Assembly (NCBI GenBank): GCA_038363925.1
Contig: JAQQWL010000007.1
Location: 744,001-808,000 of the forward strand
Direction: 5' to 3'
Length of the DNA: 64,000 nt
Source: Apiospora phragmitis
Taxonomy: Eukaryota > Ascomycota > Sordariomycetes > Amphisphaeriales > Apiosporaceae
This document shows, in pieces, positions 11,531 through 22,453 of this stretch (within the stretch, counting starts at the first letter, position 1; every line of letters begins with the position of its first letter). Below the pieces are notes generated by a model. That model was given only the letters and a program-made list of their open reading frames with translations, searched no databases and was not told the origin of the DNA. Both the position numbers and the translations under genes were made by a program.

Positions 11531-12286
11531 TACCGGCTTGGTCAGGACGAGTCATGGGTTTGTACGTCTTGGATGAACTCTATCAGAGCAACGGCATTCG
11601 TTTCGCGGTCCAGCCCAGATTGATGGGAGATGCACGCTTTGCCTTCGCCTGAATCCGTCCCGCTTGTTCGAGTACGACTACGAAGAAATGCTTCATGGGT
11701 ATATATTTTGGTACCACAAGGGTGTCATGGTGTGCAAGGGACGATCCACGATCAAGCATCTGCCTGCATCACACCGCCAAGAGGCTGCAAAAGCATGAAA
11801 TTGTGCCGGGGAGGTGCTCGCTGCTGGGATCTACATCGACCTGACAGCCCTTGAGCAGGAAGCGCCCCAATACTTGCACAACATGAATTTTGAACCACGT
11901 CAGGCCAGGGGTCTTAGCAGAACATCATTAATTGGCCAGCAGCCAAACATTTGGGAACTACCCGATGGTCTCGTCACTTTCAGGGTATGATCACAAGTTG
12001 CATTAGATATGAGCAGCCGGCTTGTAGTTGAAGGAGGCAAGCTTCTAGATAACCAATAGATAATCAAAGACAAATATGCATTTGGTATTCATGCTAGAGT
12101 CGTGAATCTCTCTTTCTCCAAGATGGATATCGAAAGGAGTATCGTAATCGTTTCGTAGTACGCCGCCCCCTCTTCAGTATATACATCATTCATGTCCTGT
12201 TTCCATTTTCTTCCTTTCCTCTGGATTGTCATGACATGGCAGAATTATTTCATCACCTTCCATCACATATATGCACCCCTACCTAC
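11531..12286. other. Intergenic region between convergent genes
   Basis: 3' flanks of yth1 (plus) and the DUF1776 gene (minus). I see no conserved gene; the 74-codon frame at 11630-11854 has no support. Confidence 0.5.
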
Positions 12287-14059
12287 TCAATCCTCTTTCC
12301 ACACATTGCTCACTCCCTCGTGATCGTGTCCCACCGCAATGAAGTCGCTCCCCTCCCCGCCATGTTCGCTCCCGCCGCTGGAGCTCCCCTCGCCATCCTC
12401 GCCGTCCGTCTCGCTACTACGGCTGCCCGTCGTGTACGACCCGTTGCCGCCCCACATGCTGAGCTCGTCGACCTTGCGGATGCCCATCATCCACGCGACC
12501 AACCCTTTCGGCACCCAGCGGCCCACGAAGCCGTACAGGCCCGCGCCGAGGCCGACGCGCACCAAGGGTCGCTGGTCCGACCCGTCGATCACGTCGAACA
12601 CGGCGTGGTGCAGCTCCCGCAGCGAACTGCCGCGCAGTCCGCGGATCCGCCCTGCCGAGATGGCCGACGAGCTCTGCGACATGAAGTTGCGGCCGTAGAC
12701 GTGGCGTGCCGCCTCGGGCCACGTCAGCGTCTCGGCCGACGGCGGCAGCAGGCCCGCGTGGTGCGCGTGGTGGCGGACAGTCGTCGATCCAGTGCCGCCC
12801 ACGCTCGTCGTCGCCGTCTGCGGCACGAACCCGGCCAGGTCGAACGTGCCCAGCTGGATGTGCGTCACGGGGATCGCGAGCGGCCGCAGCTCGCCCGTCA
12901 GGACCTCGGTGAAGGCCGAGAGGGCCGAGCACACCGTCGCCTCGGGCGCGTGGAACGGCGGGTTGATGGAGGAGATGATGGACGGCGTGAAGACCAGCAC
13001 CTTGGGCGTGGTCGGGCCGCTGTCGGTCGTAGAGTCCTTCTTGTTCGGAGTCGCCGCGGCGGCGGCGGCTGCTGCCTCCTTTTCGCTGCCGGGCGGCGTC
13101 AGACGTGACGTGAGGAGTGGCAGGAAGGACTGGATCGTCAGGATGGGATGCAGCAGATGCGTGTTGAAGAGGTCCGCAAAGGAGGACGGCGGGATGGTCG
13201 CGATCGGCGATGTTTGGTAATTGAGCGAGGGTATCAGGATGACGGATTTCAGCGTCAGGTAGTTCGCTTTTGTTCGGGGCACGGCCGAGTGTGGTGTTTG
13301 CAAATAAGTTGCGAAGCGTTCGATAGAAGCGCCGGCGCTCGGTGGCTATCGCGTTGTCTCGTCAGTTTCCTTTGCCTTCTTTCTGGATGTTGCTGTCCGC
13401 CCTCGGAAATGCAAAGAAGAGAAGATCACTTACGTTGGTGATGTCGATGTTTAGCGGCTTGATATCGGGCCGCGACAGGTGCTGGACCATGAGTTCATCC
13501 TCAATGGTGCTGCAGACGATGTAGACGATGAAGCCCCTGCGCTCCAGGTCGAGAGATAGCGACTTGGTCAGAGGTAGGGACGGGGAGCCCGCAATCACGA
13601 CCACTTCGTGGCGCCCACCGTTGCGGGCGCGTTTCGCCCGACGGGACTTGCGCATGTATTTTGTTTGCCGGACGGCCTTGTAAGTCACATAGCCCACGGT
13701 GAAGACCATGACGCCAGTGAGGATCTTGTGTCGCACGACCCAGTCCTGCATGCGCTCGACGGTGGACATGTGGACGACCTCGATCGAGGGCGGCGGCCGC
13801 GCCGGGACCTTGGGCCGCAAGTATTCGGGTACCCATTCTGCGGTCGAGAGGGTTTCTCTTACCACGTCGGCCGCTTTGTCTACACCTTTGTCGACATATT
13901 CGGCTACCTCACCGGAGTATTTCCTGATGTGGTTCGGTAGCGAGGAAAGCTAGAAATTGGGTCGCTATTCGTCAGTGGAAGGGCTCTCCACAGCTTGTCG
14001 GTTATCAGTGTGGGGGATGCACTTACGATGTCCAGAAACTGTTGATCATCTGCGGACAT
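12287..14059 (-). CDS. DUF1776 family protein, SDR-like fold with a membrane anchor
   Basis: Three exons on the minus strand: 14059-14027, 13949-13434 and 13345-12287, with GT-AG introns of 77 and 88 bases in phase 0, giving 535 residues. The start MSADDQQFLDI comes from the tiny first exon. A hydrophobic segment at about residues 88-105 (ILTGVMVFTVGYVTYKAV) is followed by a strongly basic stretch, suggesting a membrane anchor. Next is a Rossmann-like region (HEVVVIAGSPSLPLTKSLS, then RGFIVYIV). A second conserved block lies in the last exon (LLHPILTIQSFLPLL, VLVFTPSIIS). The tail is acidic and Ser/Gly-rich. Members include yeast YNL181W/Pbr1, a putative oxidoreductase; the catalytic Tyr-Lys pair of true SDRs is not obvious. 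An Ala run and Asn-Lys-Lys insert at about residues 260-275 look like a low-complexity loop. Confidence 0.88.
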
Positions 14060-15685
14060 TGTTCAGGCTGTATCATGTAAAATCAACATAAGACTCACTC
14101 AATGGACGAGAAGCTTTCCAAAGATTGATTTCGTGATTTGATGGGAGGTTGGGCGGTTGGGTGGTGGCGGTGATTGAGTCCCGGCAGCTGACGAACCCGT
14201 CCGTTTTAGCAGAAAGTCAAGGCCCCTCCAGTTCTGATACAGCGCTCGCTGTGTTTGTTGATAAACTGATAAGGCAGTGATTTTTTGCGTGCATGAGGCA
14301 ACAATCTCCCTACCATCATTGGGTGGAGACGATCCGATCATCCCCGGACAGACCAGCGCGTCCCGCATTGAGTCTTAGACAACACCCACCGCCATTTTTC
14401 GTACAAGGATATCCCATAGTCCTTATGCACTTCTCTCACCTCCCAATGCTTTACGAAATCGTAGCAATTCTTGGGCTAGGGATAGTGCGCTTCAGAGTAC
14501 TAAAAGGAGCGCATAAAATCTGTATGGATAATTTACAATTAGTGTCATGCATACATGCTACCAGGAATAGGAATCTCTTGTCCTATTTAGTATCAGTTGC
14601 TTAGTACAGACTCCTTACTTCAAGGCATTTGCTCTCAGCTCGTCAAGATGGAGGATCGACCTGATTGACATCTGGTTGCGCTGGTATCAGTGTTAATTGA
14701 TGACAATGAGCGAACTGTAACTTGAAGTGCTCGTAACATGCTTGCGCCATATCGTATAGATCTACTTTGTACTGGTGTCCTTGAATAATCCGTCTGACTC
14801 TTGGGAAACCCGCCCATTTTCTCATCCAGAGGGCGCAGTTTATTAGTCCCATGTAGTCCATTCAATTCCTCGGATGAGAATGAGGCACGCCGCTATTCTC
14901 TGTGAGGTGCCTGGTAACGTCTTCACTACCCGTCTCCGACTTGGCCGGAACTGTGGGCCGGGATCTTGACATGCTTGGGATTCCCCACTCCTTCTCTTGG
15001 TAAGGCTGATGATCTCCTACTCACCGACAAATATGTACACAAGCGAATGGCCAAAATGTATATTGATGGCCGTAGGAGCTACGAAAAAGAGCCCCCAAGT
15101 AGTTCTTCTCGGCAGACTATATCCAACAAAGGGTAAGTTGTAGATGAATCCATCCCGGGAAAAGATCACGAGTATACAATCGTAAATCCCCCGCTCTACC
15201 CCTCCGCAATTCCCACCACTCCATAATTGGTTTTAAGTATGTAGGAAAGGGAGGTGATACCGAAGCGGGCCGCGACAATCATCCCCAACCCGATCCCGAG
15301 TGTAGTGGGACATGCCCCCCGGGGTGGATTGGACGACTGCTTCCACCGCCCCTCTCTCATCCGCGCAAGAATCCGAGCTTCAATGGAAATGTCACTCGAA
15401 GGTAATGCAGAAGGCTTTTTACCAGAGCTGCGATTCGTCCAGTCTTCAATGATGAAGGTTTGGTATGATTAAGGATCCACACAGCCTACAAAAAGCAAAG
15501 AGGGGTAGTATTGTTAGCTGCAGCACACAGTAGGTGGCACAACATGTCCGACCATCCATCCATCTTTGGCATCTATCTTCAGCATGCCCACGCGGCACTC
15601 CTGTATAAGCTGTAACGATAGTGCGTAAACTCTCACATGCGGTTCACCATCACCGATATGAAAGACGCGCGTGCGACTCGTAAAG
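14060..15685. other. Gene-poor flank leading to the repeat block
   Basis: About 1.6 kb. The first 300 bases are probably the DUF1776 promoter. The rest has normal base composition but no readable gene; overlapping frames at 14635-14865 and 15254-15472 show no domain. It may hold further decayed sequence upstream of the FAD-oxidoreductase remnant. Confidence 0.45.
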
Positions 15686-16140
15686 GGCGTCGACAAGCAC
15701 ACCGAGTTCATCACGCAGTGGAAGGCTGATGTCGCCTCACGACCCAGCTTTTAAACCCTACTTTGTCTTCCAGCTCTCAAATGCTGCGCATCATCTTAGA
15801 AGCACGCCGTGGAGCAGGGTGGCAACGTACTCAGCATGAACCCGGAGCGGCTGGGGCGCCGCCGACGCCGTGCTGATTCATATGCAAATTGAGGCCGAGA
15901 CAGCCGAGCTCGAGAAGGAAGGCCCGGGAGCGCGTCACCCAGTTCCGACTGGGCCTCCAGAAGTACAGCATCGAGGTCGGATCGGATGTGGGGTGGCAGT
16001 ACCTCAACTACAGTCTATGTCGACTCCACCCAGGACCGCATCCGGTTGTGCGGCACCACCAACATAGTTTTCATAAAGGACGTCTCGGCCAAGTACGACA
16101 CGGAGCAGGTCTTCCAGAAGCGGGTGCGAGCTAGGTTTAG
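15686..16140 (+). pseudogene. C-terminal remnant of a berberine-bridge-type FAD oxidoreductase
   Basis: Family-like pieces are scattered over the three forward frames. GVDKHTEFITQWKADVAS starts at 15686. PYFVFQLSNAA follows after a frame change near 15755. VTQFRLGLQKYSIEVGSDVG leads into WQYLNY at about 15935-16010. The last piece is in another frame (YVDSTQDRIRLCGTTNIVF, then KDVSAKYDTEQVFQKRV, to about 16130). The order and spacing match the C-terminal substrate-binding part and final tail of BBE-like (FAD/PCMH) oxidases, including the usual ending in which K-Y-D-x(4)-F-Q-x-R precedes the stop. The FAD-binding N-terminal half is absent and several frameshifts are needed. The remnant stops where the AT-rich block begins, so repeat insertion may have destroyed the gene. 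Confidence 0.72.
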
Positions 16141-17155
16141 AGTACCTTTAGACAACTAATAGAATAGTCTATGTTATTAAGCCCTAATGGGGATATCTAA
16201 GGTGAATTTGCTAATTTATTAACTTTGTAAAAATGGTAAATATTTTAAGTATTTTTAAGTAAAACTTTAATAATAAATATAATAATATTATTATTCATAA
16301 AGTATAAAACACTAGTAAAGATAATATAATAAAAAAAATTTAAAATTAACTTTTAAATTATTATTATTTTTAATTATTATTATATTTTTAAATATATATA
16401 TATATATATTACGTTTTTAATTTAAAGTATTTTAAATAATATAATAGTTTTATATATAACTTATAATTATAATATTAATTAAGGGATTTATAAGATTACA
16501 TTTAAAGTATTTTTTTTAAAAAAATAAAGTTAATTAAAAAATATAACTCTTTACTTTTAATAAAAAAAGTTATTTTATCTATTAATTTTTTTTAAACTAA
16601 TTTAAAGTTTATATTAAATATATATTATACTTTAAATAAAAAAGCGACTATTATATTAATAAATATTAAATAGATTAATTTAAAAAAAAACTTTTTTTAT
16701 TAAAATTTATCGTATTAAAATAATAAACTTTTAACCTTTTTAATATATATTAAATAAAGTTATAACGTAGTTTATTACTAAGTTAACTATATTATTAAAT
16801 CGACTACTTTTTTTATATATTATTACTTTTATATAAATTAGTTTAATTTTCACGTTTTAAATTAATTAAAATTATTCTTTATTTAATTTATTACTTAATT
16901 TTATATCTTTTTTATATATTCGTATATTATAACCTATTTCGCTGTAAATATTATAACGCCTTTTATTAGTCGCCTTTTATTTTAATAAACCCCTTATTTT
17001 GTATTTATTAATCGCTAAACGCTTTTTTTTTACTTTCTTATTTTATAGCTTTTAAAATTTTTATATAATAAAGGTTCTTTTAAATTAAACGCGCGATTTT
17101 TTAATCTTTAAACACGTAGAGAATATTAAATTAACTTTTTATAAACGTTATTTTA
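16141..17155. repeat. RIP-mutated AT-rich DNA, element not identified
   Basis: Composition drops abruptly to very AT-rich (TTTAAA, TATATA) with no frame longer than a few codons. The rare CG and CC dinucleotides left resemble those in neighbouring RIP-mutated elements. I could not match it to the elements defined elsewhere in the window. Confidence 0.6.
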
Positions 17156-20100
17156 ACATACTTTATAAGCGAGCTGCGTACTTTTAATTAATTTTTTTAT
17201 AATTAACTTTATATTAACTTTTCCATTTTTATAAGTATAGAATTAAAAAAAAAAAAAAAAAAGTTTAATTTAACGCTTTAAACGTTTTAAAATAACCCGA
17301 AATTAAATATATAAAAAGTTATAATAATATATTATATCTTAGAATTAATATTACGTAGCCGACGACGCGGAATTTAACCACGATCCGAAATCTCTATAAA
17401 CTCTTAAAAGCTTTTTAATTTTAAAGAGGAATTAATTATTCGATATATTATTAATTTAAATACGCGATCATTTCCTCCCCGGTTAAATAGTATAAAAGAT
17501 ATAGCGAATCGATTACTTAGCTTACACGACGCGAGACGCGTCGGCGTTAATTGAGCCTTTAACTTTATACGATAATAACTAGACCTCCGGACGCGTTTTA
17601 ACCGAAGAATCGATTATTAAAAAGTCTTTTATAAAAATCTTAATACGTATCGCGCGTAGTTTATTTTCGTATAAAATATAATTAATAAATATAAAATATA
17701 AAAAGAGGATATATATAATTTTAATAAAACCGGGTTTTTTATAAGTTAAATTTTATTTAAAATAATCGTAACTACTTTTAATTAACGCGAAAAGCTTAAG
17801 GTAATATAATAAAAAAACCGAGAATAAGTTATAATTATTTAAGGCGTTAAATTAAATAGTTACGTTATTCTTTCGTATATTATTTTTATTTAAAACATAT
17901 ACATTTTTTTAATATAAAAACAGCTTATTATCAAAGGATTAAGTAATCGTAATTATTAAAAATAGCTAAATTACGAATAAAAGAGGCGAAGACTAGATTT
18001 AATATTTTAATTAATATATTAAGTTTTATACGAAGGGTTGTTATCGCCTCTTAGTTTTAAACGGTTATAAAAGTTACTACTCGAAAGCTTTCGAGCTCTA
18101 TTACGAAAAGAACTCGATTATTATATTTTATATACTTTCTTATTTATTATATAAGTTTTAACCTCTTAATATTAATTATTTTTACATATTAAAAAAGCGT
18201 ATAAAAAAGAAATTAAAGGTTTTATACGAGCGTATATTATTTATATTTCTAAAAAGGATTTCTTATTAATATTTTTAAAAGCGTTCTAAGCGATTTTTAT
18301 CGTTTTATATAATCCGGAATATATTATTTTATAATTAAATATAAAGCTATATATTTTAATACTTTTAGGGATATCTTTTAGCCTACTTATCCCTTAAAAA
18401 TTAAAAACTTTAAATAACTTAATTAAAACTTAATCTTAAACTAACGTATCTCACAAGCGAATGTCTCACATAAGCAAATATCCTATTCTTTTACACCCCT
18501 TCCGATAAAATATAAATTAATTTCACCATAACATATTTAATATATTAACATTAATCGGAATTCTTATCTTTAAATACTTCTATATTATTCTAATAAGTGC
18601 GCGTATTATACCCGGGCTCTCCGCAGATTTTATAGCGTTATAAACGTATCCTAAACGTCTTTATACGATTATTCCTTCGACGCGATTCGTTTTATAACTA
18701 TTTATTAACGTCTTTTTAAAATTATAAGTCTTTTTTAATTTATATACGAAGTGATCTTCTATTTTATAGCCGTTTTTTTTTCGTACGGCGGCGCCGGCTA
18801 AATATTTTATTTATTTTTTAAAGTATCGCGTTCTTACTTTTTTAAGAAGTAACTCGGTATATAATATACGTTATAACTTTTACGATTTAATTAAAACTAA
18901 TTAAAATAAACGTTAAAAAGCTATTTTAATATTATATAATACGGTTTTAAACGTATTCGGTTTAAAATTAAGCTTTAATTAAATTATTTAAGGTTTTTAA
19001 TTTTTAAGGAATAAGTAGGCCGGAAAACGTCCCCGGAAGTATTAAAATACGTAGCTTTATACCTAATTATGAAATAATATATTCCGAATTATACGAGATA
19101 AATCTTATTTTTTAAAAGCTTCTTTATATATTCGAAACGGTAAAAATCGTTTAAAACGCTTTTAAAAACGCTAATAAGAAGTCTTCCTTTAAAATATAAG
19201 TAATATACGCCCGTATAAAATATTTAATTTCTTTTTCGTACGCTCTTTTTAATATATAAAAATAGCCGATATTAAAGAGTTAAAGTTTATATAATAAATA
19301 AAAAGGTATATAAAATATAATAATCGAGTTTTTTTTATAATAAAGCTCGAAAATTATCGAGTAGTAACTTTTATAGCCGTTTAAAACTAAGAGGCGATAA
19401 TAACTTTTTATATAAGACCTAATATATTAATTAAAGTATCGAATTTAGTTCTCGCCTTTTTTATTCGTAATTTAGCTATTTTTAGTAACTATAATCACCT
19501 AGTTTTTTAATAATAAATTATTTTCGTATTAAAAAGAGAGGTACATTTTTTTTAATAAAAATAATATATAAAAAGATAGCGTAACCGTATAATTTAACGC
19601 CTTAAATAATTATAACTTATTCCTAGTTTTTTTACTATATTACCCTAGGTTTTCCGCGTTAATCGGAAATAGTTAAAACTATTTTAAACGAGATTTAACT
19701 TATAAAAAAGCCGGTCTCGTTAAAATTATAAATATCCTCTTTTTAAATCTCGTATTTATAAATTATATTCCGTATAAAAATAAACTACGCGCGATACGCG
19801 TCGAGATTTTTATAAAAGATTCTTTAATAATCGATTCTTTAGTTAAAACGCGTCCGGAGGTCTAGTTATTATCGTATAAAATTAAAGGCTTAATTAACGC
19901 CGACGAGTCTCGCGTCGCGTAAATTAAATAATTAATTCGTTATATCTTTTATATTACTTAATTAAGAAAAAAACGATCGCGTATTTAAATTAATAATATA
20001 TTAAATAATCGCATCTTTTTCGAAATTTAAAAAGCTTTTAAAAATTCGTAAGTATTTCGCGTCGTATAGGTTAGCTATTTCGTTTACGTTATAAGATTTT

Positions 20101-20801
20101 CGATAAGACGTAATAAATTAATATAGCTTTTTATACGTTTAAAGTTAAGTCTTTTTAAAGCGTTTAAAGCGTTAAAATTATATTACTCTCTTTTAAAGTT
20201 ATAGTATTTTTAGACGTAAAAGAATATAAAAAAAGGTTAAGGTTATAAAGAAATTTATAAAAGTGAGATATTCGCTTGTGAGATACGTTAAATACGTTTA
20301 AAACCGTATTATATAATATTAAAATAACTTTTCAACGTTTATTTTAATAGTTTTTATTAAATTATAAAGGTTATAATATAAACTATATATTAAGTTACTC
20401 TTTTAAAAAGTAAAAACGCGATACTTTAAAAAATAAATAAAATACTTAGCCGGCGCCGCTGTATAAAAAAAACGGCTATAAAATAAAAGATTATTTTATA
20501 TATAAATTAAAAAAGACCTATAGTTTTAAAAAAATATTAATAAATAATTATAAAACGAATCGCGTCGAAGGAATAATTATATAAAGATATTTAAAATACG
20601 TTTATAACGCTATAAAATTTATAAAAAGCTTAGGCATAATACGTATACTTATTAATATAATATAAAAACCGTTTAAAATAATAATTATTAATATATTTAA
20701 TTAATTTTAAATATTATAATCGAATTAATTTATAACTTATAAAGCTTAATAATAAAAAGTATATAGCTTATTTATATATATAACTCGCTTATATAATTCA
20801 T
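17156..20801 (+). mobile_element. Old pogo/Fot1-like DNA transposon (outer copy), split by a second copy
   Basis: The two halves, 17156-18441 and 20291-20801, together match the reverse complement of the copy at 56742-58628, including the remains of the transposase. The left end begins ACATACTTTATAAGCGAGCT and the right end is its degraded inverse (ending GCTTATATAATTCAT), with TA next to each end. Its transposase reads on the plus strand. Another copy of the family (18444-20288) has inserted at a TA inside it. All changes I compared against the other copies are C-to-T or G-to-A, and no long open frame remains. Confidence 0.82.
18444..20288 (-). mobile_element. Pogo/Fot1-like DNA transposon, copy A (1,845 bases), nested
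   Basis: The ends are inverted repeats: the left starts ACGTATCTCACAAGCGAAT, and the right ends in its inverse with one mismatch over about 26 bases. TA flanks both sides (18442-18443 and 20289-20290), the target-site duplication of the Tc1/mariner/pogo superfamily. The size fits Fot1-like elements. The RIP-mutated transposase reads on the minus strand. Its C-terminal end shows a former zinc knuckle (C-x2-C-x4-H-x4-C pattern, with Cys and His codons changed to Tyr) within RYKICGEPGYNTRTY, near 18610-18640. No frame is intact, so this copy cannot encode its own transposase. Confidence 0.88.
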
Positions 20802-20960
20802 TATATATTATTATAATATAGTTTATTATATATTAAAATATATTATATATCAAAACACCTTTTTAATTTTTTTAACCACTTAAACTTTAACGCGTAATAT
20901 CTTTATTATTATAATACTTATTTAATTTAAAGAAACTCGTATACTATTAGTGATATAAGC
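20802..20960. repeat. AT-rich edge of the first repeat block
   Basis: AT-rich sequence with TATATTA runs that grades into normal composition near 20,960. Nothing specific recognised. Confidence 0.5.
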
Positions 20961-21339
20961 GATGCGAGCTCCGATAAGTCCTTTAAGTAAAAGAGCTGTT
21001 ACGAAAACGTTTAGCTACTTGCCGATTGCTCTCCTCGAAGATCGGTAAGAGCCTCGATACTTTAAACGCCAAGATCGGACTGTTGGAGGCAGAGAAGTCG
21101 GCGATGGAGGTCAATCTGGAGGCGGCGAGGTCGAAGAAGAGAAGGCAGGTGCTTCCTGACCGAAACCAGGCCTTTGTGGTGATGCGCGATGTGAAGAGAG
21201 TCAAGAGGGAGCTGGCATCGGTCGCATCGGGGTCGGATGTGACACTCCCCCAGAGAGCGAGGAGGAAGAGGAGGAAATTGATTCTGGAAGTGTTTCTGAG
21301 GTCGAAAGTGTTATTGAGGTTCAGATGCGATGTATTTAG
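20961..21339 (+). pseudogene. C-terminal tail of a pogo-type transposase
   Basis: The reading frame from about 21026 gives a coiled-coil segment (LNAKIGLLEAEKSAMEVNLE), a basic KKRRQVLPDRNQAF and VKRVKRELA, a pattern I know from the tails of fungal pogo/Fot1-like transposases. After the C5 run at 21247-21251 the expected acidic tail (PPESEEEEEEIDSG) is in another frame and ends at TAG 21337-21339, so one base has been gained or lost. The DDE domain is missing. Unlike the adjacent block, this piece keeps normal GC content and does not belong to the family at 18444-20288. Confidence 0.72.
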
Positions 21340-22453
21340 GTGTAAACGTCACTCGCTGTTAATCAATCAATTGAAAAAGTCGCTCGTTACGATGTTGTGT
21401 TGATGCTGAAATGTGTGGTTCATCGATGCATTGGATCAGTGAGAGGGTGTTGATCTTAGCGTACGCTCGTGGCCCCCATCCAACGTGGGCGCAGAGTCAT
21501 TGTCCACCTCGACTTGATCGTGCGCTACCCGTCTACTGCCGGCTCCCTGGAGCTGCTGCCTCTGCCCAAGTTTTGTCCAAGCGACCCACGCGCGACGGCA
21601 CGAAAGACCCCTTCCACGGGGACCATCCCACCGCACCGACGTATCGGATCGGTCCAGCGCCTTGGCTACACCGATCTTGGCTGCGTGCGCGCTAGAGCCT
21701 ACCGACACCTAGAGAGGGGACATTGGCATGAGCTTGGCCTACCCTCCCGCGACGCCCTCGGGAGATAACACCACCGCTGGCATTGGCAATGCCAGCTGCA
21801 CACAGCTTGCTATATTGAGACAGGACATCCCGCAACGGCACCAGGGGCGACGGCAGACGCATTTTACAGTAGTGCGCGACCCAAAAGGCCGTGCTGGTTG
21901 GTATCGGAGAAGGCCTCACACGTCGTCTTCGGGGTGGAGTACTAGTGGGGATAACGCGAGAAACGCCGCGCGTGTGGACTCTCGTGATTGACGGCCTGCT
22001 TTATATTACACTAGCGACGACAGATGGAAAAAACTGACCCTCGATGGAGGAGTGTGTGCAAGTTCAACTTATACTAGCCGAATGGCGAAAGAGCTTATAG
22101 TCAGGAGTCATTTTCCATCTTATGAACCTATGTATGCAACAATCGACTGCATCCAAGTAAACAAAGTATTCTCGTGTAACTGACATGACACTTCCATAGT
22201 ACACGATACCACTAGCAAATTGACCATGTAACGCGAACTCTTCCGTCTTACATACGCAATACCAGCATTGTTTGCTTAACCCCTGTAAGTGTCTATCTGA
22301 TTAAGAACCGATCAAACATTAAGCAAGTACAAGGGCTTGCAAGGTATAACCAACAAAATCGACTTTGTTATGCAGACTCTTTTATTGTACACACCGCCGT
22401 ATTAACACTGCTTCCGTAACCAACATCAAACTCTTAGATCTGGGTTGATGCAA
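21340..22453. other. Intergenic, no gene recognised
   Basis: About 1.1 kb. Overlapping frames on both strands at 21411-21991 have GC-rich, ordinary composition but no domain I recognise. The last 400 bases are AT-richer and lie downstream of the SNF2 gene. Confidence 0.45.

Noticed and set aside
14635..14865. Two overlapping 72-76 codon minus-strand frames
   Set aside because: No start context or domain; not supported as a gene.
21411..21991. Overlapping 75-99 codon frames on both strands
   Set aside because: No domain or repeat recognised, and mutually overlapping; could be random frames in GC-rich DNA.
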